Part shown: one piece after another, positions 22,561 to 32,504 of the stretch
How positions within the stretch are numbered: position 1 is the first letter of the stretch
Layout: the number at the start of each line of letters is the position of its first letter
Assembly: GCA_007258455.2 (NCBI GenBank)
Contig: VDFB02115009.1
Location: 84,666-148,665 of the forward strand
Direction of reading: 5' to 3'
DNA: 64,000 nucleotides
DNA from: Sequoia sempervirens
Taxonomy: Eukaryota > Streptophyta > Pinopsida > Cupressales > Cupressaceae
Notes under the pieces: model-generated
The model's input: only the letters and a program-made list of their open reading frames with translations
Told to the model about the DNA's origin: nothing
Databases searched by the model: none
Made by a program: the position numbers and the translations under genes

Positions 22561-24932
22561 TTTGTCCCCTAAGTTTCCCAAATCCCCATTAAAATTATGC
22601 ATAAAAAATTAAATCAAATTGCACAGTGGGATTTCAAACCCTCCTTGGCATGGCACTACTCAGTAATAATAGAATGGTCACACCTCTTCGCCTTAGTGGA
22701 TGAGCTCATCATCCACGAATCCATCGTCCTTGCTCAACCTGTCAGCCATCCTCGTCACTCATTTTCTCTCTTCCTACTTAGTCAGTTGTAAAGTGTGCAA
22801 ATGGTAAATAGTAATTTTCAAATTTACTATTTATAATTTCTAACTTTTACACCTATTTAGCCTTTTAAATTTTGGGTAATTTTTACCCTTTATTTAACCT
22901 CTTATCAATTCATTTCAGCCCTTTTCTTCCACGAGTTTCCATTTGCACCCCATTTGTCTATTTTCCTCTGTTCAAAAGTCATTCTCTATGGTTTTTCACA
23001 CTTTATCATGTGGTGCCCTCCATTTCTCCATATTGAGAAGTCACTCGGGGCCCCTTTTTCTTCCCCATCCACCCTCTCGAGGGGGCATACCCTATCATTT
23101 TCCTCCATTCCTCTATTCTGTCCATTTCCCTACGACACTAGGAAATCTCCATTTCTTTACGATTGGACAACCTACACAATTTATCCTGCGTTGGGGCATC
23201 GTCTAACATTCCTTTCTTTTGTCGAGTCATTTGTATTTTATTTTTCTTCGAAACACTAATATTTTAATACTATTTTAAAGAGGAGATTCAAAATGTAGAC
23301 ATCTAAATTTGACCACCCCCATATGGTCAAATTCATCCCTTTTATTCCTCTATCCCCCTTCCCTCATCTATGTTAATTAAATAATATTCTCCTTTTCTAA
23401 TGTTCCTAAGGTATTTAATTAAATAATTAAATACTTTATCCCATATCCCTCTTCTTCTCTAAATTAAATAAATGTTCTAATTTATTTAATTTAGTCATTT
23501 CCCTTTATGAATTTAAATCAATTTTTAAATTCCTCATTTTCTCTCTCCTTGTCCCATCCTCCATAATCCTCTCTAACCCAAATTAATTTAATTATTTTTT
23601 TTTCACAACCCTAATCATAATTAGGGTCACATCCTCCATAATACCCCACTTGTCCCTAATTCCTCATTAACTCGCTTAATCCTTTGTTTGCACAACTCTA
23701 ATCACTTGATTAGGTCAACCTAATCTTTATGCCATTTATGGCATATGCCCAAAGTCAACTTCATTTATTGATTTCTCCTTTTGGAGAAGGAAACCCCTTC
23801 CCCATGTCAATTTTAAATTCACATTTATTCCCCCTAGACCTTACAATGAATTTTTAATTCTTTTCCTCATCCCCATGTGGATATTTGAGCAATTTTAATT
23901 CCTCACATATCCCATCACCCACATAGGGACAAGGACCTCCTTTATGAGTAGATCTTGTCCAAATCCCTAGGTATGATATAGTACCCCCACCTCACCTCCC
24001 TTTGACACTTCACTCGCCACATGTCAAGATGTGAGGGATTGTGAGTTCTCAACTCACCCTAGCCACTGTGGCTTCATCTTGTCCCTCCATTGTTTAGAGG
24101 CACTTCCCCTAAAAATGGAGGAATTTTCCCTCATTTGTATCCATCCACATTTGAACTCAATCTTTATGCACTCATACACTTAGCAATTTTTCAAGCATCC
24201 AACATCCACCATTGTTGCATTTTTGAGCTCTCATCCATCCATATTTGCACTCAAGCTTTATACACTCACACACTTAGCAATTTGTTAAGCATCCACCATG
24301 GTTGCATCTTTGAGCTCTCATCTTGCACTCCACACAATACTCCCCATCTCCATTGCATTCTCCATCTCACCCTCATCATTTTGCACTAGGTCTTATGTTA
24401 TTTTGCTAAGTAGGAGCACACAAATCAAATGATCAAAAGGGCCAACCAAAATATCAATCTAAGCAAGGTAAAACTTTTCAATTTCATTGTATTTTGTTTA
24501 GATTCAACTAGGCCTTATCTTGAGGTGTTATCTTGATTTTCCTTTTTTTGCATTCGTCTTGTTTTGCATCTTAGATTAGGAAAAACACTGCACACACTAT
24601 CCCTCAAACTTTCCTATATAAGAAAGGTCTCATTCATACATTTTGTATTGCATATTCTCATTGTGAGTATTGCACAAATATGTATATCATTGAACAAATT
24701 TGATCTAATAAAAATTTTATCCATTGTTACAAATTTATGCTCTTAATTTTCTCTTTCATAGAAAGTTATTTTTATTTTACAAGTGATCTTGGGAGCTTGA
24801 GTCCTTAAGTGACTCTAATAGGAATTCACCCCCAGGCTATGGGGCTTATCCCTCATTGGAGTATGGAGTAGTGTAGCTTTTCTCGCAACCAAAACGCCAT
24901 CGTGATGTCACACAAGGTTGTACTTTTTTTAA
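22561..24932 (+). other. Probable 3' LTR region of the Tat-like element, boundaries unresolved
   Basis: There is no coding domain in about 2.4 kb. A TATA-like CTATATAAGA at 24613-24622 is followed by TTTGTATTGCATATTCTC and an AT-rich tail with AATAAAAATTTT near 24707, an arrangement like the U3-R-U5 part of an LTR. Upstream, 22.8-23.9 kb is pyrimidine-rich with many AATTTAATTAA stretches. I could not match it to a 5' LTR, so the assignment is inference. Confidence 0.35.
24143..24330 (+). repeat. Tandem duplication, 94-bp unit, two copies
   Basis: CACTTAGCAATTT occurs at about 24178 and 24272, and the surrounding phrases (ACTCAATCTTTATGCACTCA versus ACTCAAGCTTTATACACTCA; AAGCATCCA; TTTGAGCTCTCATC) repeat in the same order with a spacing of 94 bp. 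Confidence 0.7.
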
Positions 24933-24995
24933 AATACCCAGAAGCATCGAGGTCATATGTGAAAAAAAATAGAGAGCAAGAGCTATTTTCTATGG

Positions 24996-25235
24996 TGTCA
25001 AAAATTTTGTAAATGACATATTGATGGAAATCTAGTTATAAGAACTTTTCAATGATCTATGCCATTTTTCTATATTTTTTTGTTAGTACATTTTATTTCC
25101 TATTGGAGTTAGATGTGTCAAAAAAATTGTAAATGACATATTGATGAAAATCTAGTTATAAGAACTTTGCAATGATCTAGGCCATTTTTCTATATTTTTT
25201 GGTTAGTACATTTTATTTCCTATTGGAGTTAGATG
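24996..25235 (+). repeat. Tandem duplication, 120-bp unit, two copies
   Basis: TGTCAAAAATTTTGTAAATG at 24996 is repeated as TGTCAAAAAAATTGTAAATG at 25116. The following 100 bp (AAATCTAGTTATAAGAACTT, TTATTTCCTATTGGAGTTAG) match with only a few substitutions, so the event is fairly recent. Confidence 0.9.
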
Positions 25236-27913
25236 TTATTTTCTAGCTCCCAGAGTTATATATTTTGGTTAGTTCCTCCATTTTTGTGATTACTGTAACA
25301 TTGGAAAGGTCTTTTAGAGATATTCACTATTATTCATGCACCTTTCTAAATTTTTACCTAATTATATTATATTTATATTTTATTTTATTTTATACTTTGG
25401 TTGATTACTAGGTGTAATGTGGGAAAAGTGATCCAAGGGTTTTACTAGGATTAGCCACCTTTCACTACAAAACATTAGAATTCAGATCAGAAAGGGAATA
25501 ACATTAACTTGCAACCTTGAAGGTGAGTCAACCAGCCCTAGATCTGAATTGCTTTCGTGGTTTGGAATTTATTTTTTATCAAAATCCAATGATTTAGATA
25601 AATAACTATGAAAATGCTCTTTTTTATGCAAATATAGAGAAACTAGAAGTTGAAAGTCAAATTCTAAGACCAGATCTAGAAAGAGCAAAGTCTTTTGCAC
25701 TTGTGGTTCAAATCTAGGCCTAATTTTGGGGGACTAAGTCACCTAGGGTGATTATGTCCTTGTTGACCAATTTTAGATATTTTTTCACAATCCTCTAGAG
25801 CTTGATCAAAGCCTTCTTTTCGGTGCTCACTATTTGATCATTGTTGGATGTTAAGATAACTAAGTTTTTGTATGTTGTCAAGTTGTATGGTTTGAATGCA
25901 ACAATGAGTAAATGATCTTCAATACTCTTCTAAACTTTTAAAACTTGTAACCTACACATTCAAAGAGAGAGGAAGGGTTGTTACATTCAAGAGCTTGCTT
26001 CATTCAACCCCCATCTTAGTGTTTTCACCTCCTCAATGGAAAAGTAGTAAAAGAGAGCTTATCATTTTGAGGGATAGAGGCTAAATGATAAATGAATGAT
26101 GAATCAACAATGAACTATAACTCACCACCAAAATCTAATTTTCCTTGAAGGATTAAATTCATTCATGTCACCTCAAGGCTTGATTGTAAATTGGATTGAA
26201 TTCTTGAAAGACCTACAAAGGTTAGATCTCACAAACAAAATGATAACATCAACATGAATAAAATCACATAAAATTTGGCATGATGCTTCAATGTTGAAAT
26301 GCTACAATAAATCTTCTCTTGAATGATCTTGACTTGATAATGATATTGCTTCCAAAATTGCCTCTTAGATTTGAAATGATAAAATGACTAGATATTTATA
26401 GGCATTTAATCTAATTTCCTAAAAATGAAATCCCAATAGCCAACATTAGACATTTGAAATTCAAATAAAAAATTGTTGTCCTCGACATATTAAAATTTAT
26501 AGAAAAAATAGGGGAACCAAGTCACCAAGGGTGACTTAGTCTTGGCCCTATCTTGTGGGATGTAAGGTGTCGGGAGCAACATATTAAATGTTTTCTTTGG
26601 TTTTGCAAATGGTTTTTCTTGGTAAATTTCCAAATAGGTTATGAAATGCATAATTTAGGACATTAAATGCCTAAATAGGTCCAATTACTTAAGGGGGGGG
26701 AGGGGGAAGCATAGTGTAAAATTTTCATGGGTGATAATTTATGACACTACGTTTAGCCCCCACTTTAGTGAGAGTATGAACTTATGTTCAAACTCATAGT
26801 AAAGTAGAAAATATTTCAAGAGGATTATGATCATCTAAATGTTGAAGAGATAGGATGATAATGAATTTAGGGGAAGTGTGTAATCCCCCATGATTCAAGA
26901 TCCATGGAAAAACAACATAAGGAAAAAGGAACACACATGTGAAGTGAAATACAATATGGAAAACACAAAGTATACATGATGGATACACATAACATGATGC
27001 AAACACGATGAAAACACATAATGTACAAGAATAACAAAAAAACACAAGGTTATTACTAAAAGGATTTGAGTTGGCAAGGTAAAGACACCGCGACCTTAAA
27101 TTTCTCTCAAACTCCTAACATCATCCATTGAATGTGTTGTTAAAAAAAATGACGCTCTCAAAAGGATGTAAGATCACTCAAAAGCTACATGGATCTACTA
27201 GATAGCAAGATACATAATGCTAGGTGTCCATACAATATGATGGGTTCCACAAGGCTATCCAATTACATTATGCTAAGATGCACATGAAACACATGCCTCC
27301 ACTGGAAATCATATTGTGTTATGCTAGGTGGCCATGTTTAAAAGGGTGCTCAATTTCATGAACCAACAAGTTGTGTTATGCCAAAGCCATGGACTTATCT
27401 TGAAAAATATCACATTTTAACGTCCAATGGGACAAACAAAAACACCTTAGGAGATGAATAAAATTTAACATCCAAGGGTGCAAAAGAAAAACACCTCAGG
27501 GGGTGCATAAAATTTTAACATCTAAATGGACAAAAAAATCCTTAACATCATAGGGGATGAATTGATAACCACACATCAAGGGGCATTATAAATAACACCA
27601 CCACCAAGGGGGTGTGTCAATAATTCAAATCTCACAAGATGAAATGGAATGAATAGAGGTAATATACACTCCCACTTAAAATTTCAGCATACTTACTATG
27701 TTGGTATTTTAAGGAGAAAAATAATGTACACCTTGAAAACTAGTTATCCTTACCCCTAAGTGTAGATCCAAGGAAATGAGTCCAAGAGACTCATATTTCT
27801 TCCATGAAAAATATGGTTGCACTTAAGATTGTACCACCATGAATGGAAATGAGAAAACACATAACGCTACAAATGCCACATAGTGAGGAGCAACACTAGA
27901 TAGAATAAAGATC
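25236..27913. other. AT-rich intergenic stretch without recognisable genes
   Basis: No conserved domain or LTR structure could be seen on either strand. A G-rich run (GGGGGGGGAGGGGGAAG) lies at about 26693-26709. At 27420-27620 short phrases such as AACATCCAAGGGTGCA and AACACCTCAGGGGGTGCA recur, a degenerate local repeat. The minus-strand frames near 26.8-27.1 kb are low-complexity Phe/Val/Tyr/Cys strings and are not credible genes. Confidence 0.4.
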
Positions 27914-28690
27914 ATTATTGTTTAGAGTGATTAGGTGCATCTACACATGGAAGAGCACCACAATCCTTAAGTTGTTGAATTTTATAACTCAAGGCCTTGC
28001 ATTCATTGACATAATGACCATGCACTCGATGATATGCATAATTTTTGTATAAGATTTCTTTTGTGTTTTTGGATAAAGAGTAATCAAGTGGGATTTGAGA
28101 AACCTTGAAAAAATATGCTCTTGATCAATAGTAGGAGACATTTCTTTCTCTTGTGAAGAAAATATCGCTCGCTTACCACAATATTTCATACATATAGTAG
28201 ATGAATAAGCATTTTATGAAGATGAGGATGAAGGTTGGAAACCTAGACCCTTTTTGGAAAATTATGGTATAGACTTCACTTGATCCTTATCTTTTTGTTC
28301 CATCTTTGCATTATATCCATTTTTAGAAAGAATTTTTTATCCAAGGCCATAACATTCTTCCAAATTAGATGAAGAAATTAAATCTGCATGCTCCTAAAAA
28401 TAATTGGCTTTTTCCAAAGCATGAAAATATTTTTAAATTTTTTTAAGGTTAGGCATCTTCCACTCATGAGGGATGGGAGTTGAAGAGCCCCCATTACCAT
28501 CTTGAGGTGATGTTTTTAAATCATTTTATGTAGAAAAAGATAGAACACAAGACTCTTTAGGTTTAGATTGTGAGATTTTTTACTCTCCCATAAAGGTAGG
28601 TGTAAAATCTAATCAACCCCAATCATCATATAAGATTTTTATTATAGATAATTAACAATCAAGATTATCATGAACCTGTATAGGTTCTAC
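27914..28690 (-). pseudogene. Ty3/gypsy gag C-terminal remnant, minus strand
   Basis: A minus-strand frame from about 28690 reads SKVEPIQVHDN, then PIPHEWKMPNLKK, LEKANYF and YCGKRAIFSSQEKEMSPTI. After a frameshift it ends with YHRVHGHYVNECKALSYKIQ. That last motif, H-x4-G-H-x4-C-x2-L-x3-I, is the same Cys/His module seen at the end of the Tat-like gag at 4.4 kb. Several stops interrupt. It is probably a fragment of a different, minus-strand Ty3/gypsy element. No RT or integrase of that element is visible nearby. Confidence 0.5.
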
Positions 28691-28875
28691 CTTTGAAGTT
28701 GGGATCAAAGTATTAAGAGAGTTGAAAGTGTCATGTTTGGCTTCAACTTATGAATTATAACTTTTTTAATCTACTTTAACCATATATATCTTTTATTATA
28801 TTCATACTAAAACAAAGGAAAAAATGTTTATTCCTAGGTCCTAAATTCAAAGAACCTAGGATGTAATGGGAGGGA
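28691..28875. other. Short noncoding spacer
   Basis: AT-rich sequence between the Ty3 remnant and the TRIM. Nothing recognised. Confidence 0.4.
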
Positions 28876-29008
28876 TGTTGGAAGATGTTCAACACTCCCT
28901 TTGGGATTCATGACATGGCTTAACCATGTCTCATGGATCCACTAACTCTAGCAGTTGTATCAGGCATTAACAAGTCGACCTTTTGGTGCAACAAGCATGG
29001 GACCAACA
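28876..29008 (+). repeat. TRIM left terminal repeat
   Basis: Starts TGTTGGAAGATG and ends GGGACCAACA, followed two bases later by the primer binding site. Confidence 0.8.
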
Positions 29009-29010
29009 AT

Positions 29011-29023
29011 TGATATTAGAGCC
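29011..29023 (+). other. TRIM primer binding site (decayed Met-tRNA type)
   Basis: TGATATTAGAGCC differs from the plant copia consensus TGGTATCAGAGCC by G-to-A and C-to-T changes, as expected for old methylated DNA. Confidence 0.7.
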
Positions 29024-29069
29024 AAAGTTGTGGAGTTTGAATCCCCTCAGATAAAGTTGAGAGAGAGAT

Positions 29070-29205
29070 TGTTGGCAGATGGTCAGGGCTCCCCTCAGGA
29101 TTTGTGACATGGCTTAATTGTCTCTCGTGTATCTATTAACTCTAGCAGTTGTATCTAGCATTAACAGGTTGACCTTCTGGTGCAATTGCAACCATGGGGC
29201 CAACG
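29070..29205 (+). repeat. TRIM right terminal repeat
   Basis: Starts TGTTGGCAGATGG and ends GGGGCCAACG; the terminal CA has become CG. It is preceded by the purine tract GAGAGAGAT. Confidence 0.8.
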
Positions 29206-29269
29206 AGGTCTTGGAGTGCAAGTCAAATAACCTAAAGTGGTATAGAAAATTCTCAAAAATATTCCTTAT

Positions 29270-29760
29270 TCTTATAGCATGAAAAGATTTTTGCTATTGA
29301 GAAAATTGTAAATTTCAATACATACACTAGAGATCAGTTTTTTTGCACACTAACCTCATTTGAAATGAGAAAAAATGGTCTAAATAATGGTGCAAAAGTG
29401 GAGACTAATTTCAAGACTAGAAAATCAAAAAAAATTGAAGATTCAGATGGAGATTTCCTTGATGATGTGGAAACTAACTTTCTAAGTAGAATGGAAAAGG
29501 GAACCAATAAGTACAAAGGTGAATTACCTTTCAAATGTGTCAGCTCAAGAAATATAGGTCACTATGCTTCAAGATGTCCAAATAGAGTTGTGAAAAATAA
29601 GAAAAAGGGAAAAAAAAAAAAATGAAAAATGATCAAGGAAAGCTACTATGTTAGAGAGGATGTTGATATTTCTGATGATAAATCTAATTATGGAGATGTT
29701 GATGATGAATGTTTGTTCTTGGATTTAAAAGATGAATCTAGTTCTGCTAACTCTTAAATT
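29270..29760 (+). pseudogene. gag: copia-2 gag, C-terminal half
   Basis: The frame reads TRDQFFCTLTSFEMRKNGL, an acidic/basic stretch, then the zinc knuckle FKCVSSRNIGHYASRCP near 29527-29580. The second Cys of the CCHC knuckle is replaced by Ser, while the first Cys, His and last Cys remain. A Lys-rich tail and a TGA at 29623 follow, then an acidic stretch VDISDDKSNYGDVDDE continues in frame. The N-terminal half of gag is missing. Confidence 0.75.
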
Positions 29761-31190
29761 TGTGTGAAGGAATGTGTTTCAGAGAAAAAGGCTGAAACTG
29801 GAGGTACCTTGGTATCTTCTTTTCATGTTAGACAAGACAATAAATATTGGGTTATTGAGAGTGGTTGATCAAATCACATGACTGAAGACAAGAGTAAGTT
29901 TGTTAAATTTGAAAAATATGATGGAGGAATTGTTAAATTTGGAGATGATTCAAGTGCTAACATTCGTGGAATAGGTTCAATCAGTTTTGATGGCAAGCAT
30001 AATACTAGAGGTGTTTACTATGTTAAAGGTTCAAGGCATAACCTCTTGATTTTTTGACAAATGTGTAGCAAAGGATATAATCTTATGTTTCAAGATGATG
30101 GATGTGAGATCAAAAAAGGGTTCAGAACTGTGATTGTTGCTGGAAAAAGGACAAATGGAAATATCTATCACCTCAAGGGTTTGATGGTCCTTGTTTTATG
30201 AGTCAAATTAATGATAGTTGGTTATGGAATAGGAGAATGTGTTGCATCAATTTTTATAACTTGGTAAGAATCATTTTAGTTCAAGAAGTGAGAGATCTAT
30301 CAAGGATTACAAAGCCTATCAATGTTGTTTGCAGAGATTGTCAATTTGGAAAACAAACTAGAAGTAGTTTACTAGGAAAGGAATAATCTTCTACTAGATT
30401 ATTGGAATTAGTACACACAAAAATTTGTGGTCCTACAAGAGTGATAAGTCTTCAAGGTGATAGGTATTCCATGCTTTGAATTGATGATTATTCTAGAATG
30501 ACATGGGTTACTTTTCTTAAATAAAATTCTAAAGCTCTAGAAAGATTTAAAGCATTCAAAGTTATGGTTGAAAATTAGATGGATTTGAAGCTCAAATTTT
30601 TGAGGTCTGATAGAGGTGGAGAGTTCACCTCTAATGAATTTAACATGCTTTGTGAGAATCATGGCATAAAAAGGAACTTGTCTTCCCCTAGGACTCCTCA
30701 ACAGAATTGAGTGGTTGAAAGGAAAAATAGGACTATTCAAGAAGATGCAAGGACTATGATGAAAGAAGCTGACCTACTAGAAGTCTACTAGAGAGAAGCA
30801 ATTCATACTACTGTTTACATACTTAATAGAGTTCAAGCAAGAGCTAACAACACAACTTGACTCCCTATGAGTTGTGGCATGGAAGGATTCTTACTGTCAA
30901 GTACTTTAGAGTGCTTGGAAGCAAATTTTATATCAAAATAGAAGATGAAAACTTAGGAAAGTTTGATGCAAGGTCTGATGAAGATATCTTCATTGGATAT
31001 TGTACTAAAAACAAAGCTTATAGATGTTACAACAAAAGGCTAAGAAGGATTGTTGAAAGTGCAAGTTTCAAGTTTGATGAAGATTTGAGGAATTCGGCGG
31101 TAATAGATGGATATCAATTAGATGAATCTACTTGTGGAGAAGAAGAAGAAAAAGATAAAGAAAAAGAAGTAAAAAATGAAGAGGAATAAG
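29761..31190 (+). pseudogene. copia-2 protease and integrase
   Basis: The protease motif reads YWVIESG then a TGA, so the catalytic Asp is Glu here. RHNLLIF and GCEIKKGF follow. The integrase finger region has VCRDCQFGKQTR, and the core has IDDYSR, LRSDRGGEFTS and a Glu in VVERKNRT, all near 30478-30730. The frame 30857-31189 has MTPYELWHGR, FRVLGSKFYI and FIGYCTKNKAYRCYN, followed by an acidic EEEEKDKEKEVKNEEE linker. Stops are numerous. The domain order is standard for copia. Confidence 0.85.
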
Positions 31191-31299
31191 TCTCGAAAAA
31201 GACGGTCCCTAAGACCCCTAAGTATGTATAGAGAAATTATTCCAATTAACAAATCATTGGAGACAAAAGTAAAGTTGTGTTGACAAGAAGAAGAGCTGC

Positions 31300-32504
31300 T
31301 AGCAGAGGTAAATCTATGTTTACTTTCTAAATTTGAACCTAAAATAGTGATTGAAGCATGTAAACATGAACATTGGATGAAATAAATGGAAGAACTAATG
31401 CAAATTGAGAAGAATCAGACTTGGGAACTTGTTCCTAGAGTTGAAAACAAGAATATTATTGGAACTAAGTGGGTATTTAGAAACAAGTTGAATGAGAATG
31501 GAGAAGTGGTAAGAAAAAAGGAAAGACTTATGTGTAAGGGCTATGCACAAGTTGAAGGAATAGATTTTGAGGAGACATTTTCCCCCATGGCTATAATGGA
31601 AGAAATTAGATTTTTTTTTGGTATTTGCAGCACATAAGGACTTTAAAGTTTATTAGATGTATGTGAAGTCTACTTTCTTGAATGGATAATTGGAAGAAGT
31701 TTACATGGAATAGCTAGAAGGATTTTAGTTGTCAAATAAACCTAATATGGTTTGTAGATTGAAGAAGGAATTGTATGGATTGAAGAAGGCATTGTATGGA
31801 TTGAAGAAAGCTCCCAAAGCTTGGTATTCAAGGTTGGATAGATACTTGATACAATAAGGATTCAATAAGGGCACCTGAAATAGTAATATATACTTTAAAG
31901 TTGAGGAACATCAAATATTGATAGTGGTTGTGTAGGTTGATGACATAATTTTTGGAGGAAATAAAGCTATGTGTAGGAAGTTTTCATAAGAGATGCAAAA
32001 AGAGTTTGAGATGTCTATGTTTGGGGAGATGAATTTCTTCCTTGGACTACAAATCAATCAAACAAAGAAAGGAATGTTCATTTCACAATCAAAGAATGTT
32101 AAAGAAATGTTGAAGAAGTTTGGAATGGAAGAATCCAAACTAGTATGTACTCTTAGGTTACTCCTTACATATTGAGTAAGGATGATGAATCCCATAAGGT
32201 TGATTAGAGCAAGTATAGATCTATGATTGGTGGATTATTATACCTAAATGCTACTAGATCGGATATCATGCATGCAATTTGTCTTATGGCTAGATTTCAA
32301 GAAGAACCTAAAGAGGAACATGTTGTAGCAGTGAAGAGAATATTCAAATATTTGAAGGAAACTCTAGATTATGGCTTGTGGTATCCTAAGGATACTGATT
32401 TCACATTGAGTGCTTACATAAATTCATATTAGGTTGGTTGTGTGGATGACAAGAAAAGTACAAGTGGTGGTGCATTCTTTCTTGGATGTAGATTGGTATC
32501 ATGG
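31300..32504 (+). pseudogene. copia-2 RT and first part of RNase H
   Basis: RT starts MEELMQIEKNQTWELVPR and has IGTKWVFRNKLNENGEVV and CKGYAQVEGIDFEETFSPMA. The YVDD box has lost its Tyr to TAG at 31933-31935 (stop-VDD-I). A short repeated phrase, [10 protein letters not shown] and LYGLKK, suggests a 24-bp internal duplication near 31770-31810. RNase H begins after MIGGLLYLNATRSDIMHAIC and reaches DDKSTSGGAFFLGCRLVSW, where the insertion interrupts it. The remaining part is at 34978-35360. Confidence 0.85.

Larger units (their letters stand above)
1..24932 (+). mobile_element. Tat-like Ty3/gypsy LTR retrotransposon, old copy interrupted by a copia element; 5' end outside window
   Basis: Domains run gag, protease, RT, RNase H, a second archaeal-type RNase H, then integrase, the order known for the plant Tat lineage of Ty3/gypsy elements. 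After pol come a long 3' untranslated region with tandem repeats and an antisense plant mobile domain gene, both features reported for Tat relatives. All sense domains are broken by stops and frameshifts, so this copy cannot encode a working polyprotein. I could not find the 5' LTR, and the 3' boundary is only estimated: a TATA-like box near 24613 and the change of texture near 24.9 kb suggest the right end of the 3' LTR. A copia element at 10823-16862 is nested inside. Confidence 0.75.
28876..29205 (+). mobile_element. TRIM: 330-bp miniature LTR retrotransposon
   Basis: Terminal direct repeats of 133 bp (28876-29008) and about 136 bp (29070-29205) both start TGTTGG and end in ACCAACA or GCCAACG. 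They share a core ACTCTAGCAGTTGTAT followed by GCATTAACA and GACCTT-TGGTGCAA, with about 80% identity by eye. Only 61 bp lie between them, and these hold TGATATTAGAGCC (29011-29023), two transitions away from the Met-tRNA binding site TGGTATCAGAGCC, and a purine tract GAGAGAGA before the second repeat. It has no coding capacity. Flanks AGGGA and AGGTC are only partly alike, so the target duplication has decayed. Confidence 0.8.

Noticed and set aside
22943..23259. Overlapping plus-strand frames of 87 and 101 residues.
   Set aside because: They lie in pyrimidine-rich noncoding DNA of the probable LTR, giving Ser/Phe/Leu/Pro strings with no recognisable motif.
26794..27077. Minus-strand frames rich in Phe, Cys, Val and Tyr.
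   Set aside because: Low-complexity translations of ACACATAA-type DNA, with no known motif.
28876..29205. A Cassandra-type TRIM with 5S rRNA promoter sequence.
   Set aside because: I looked for 5S-like A box and C box words in the terminal repeats and saw none that were convincing.
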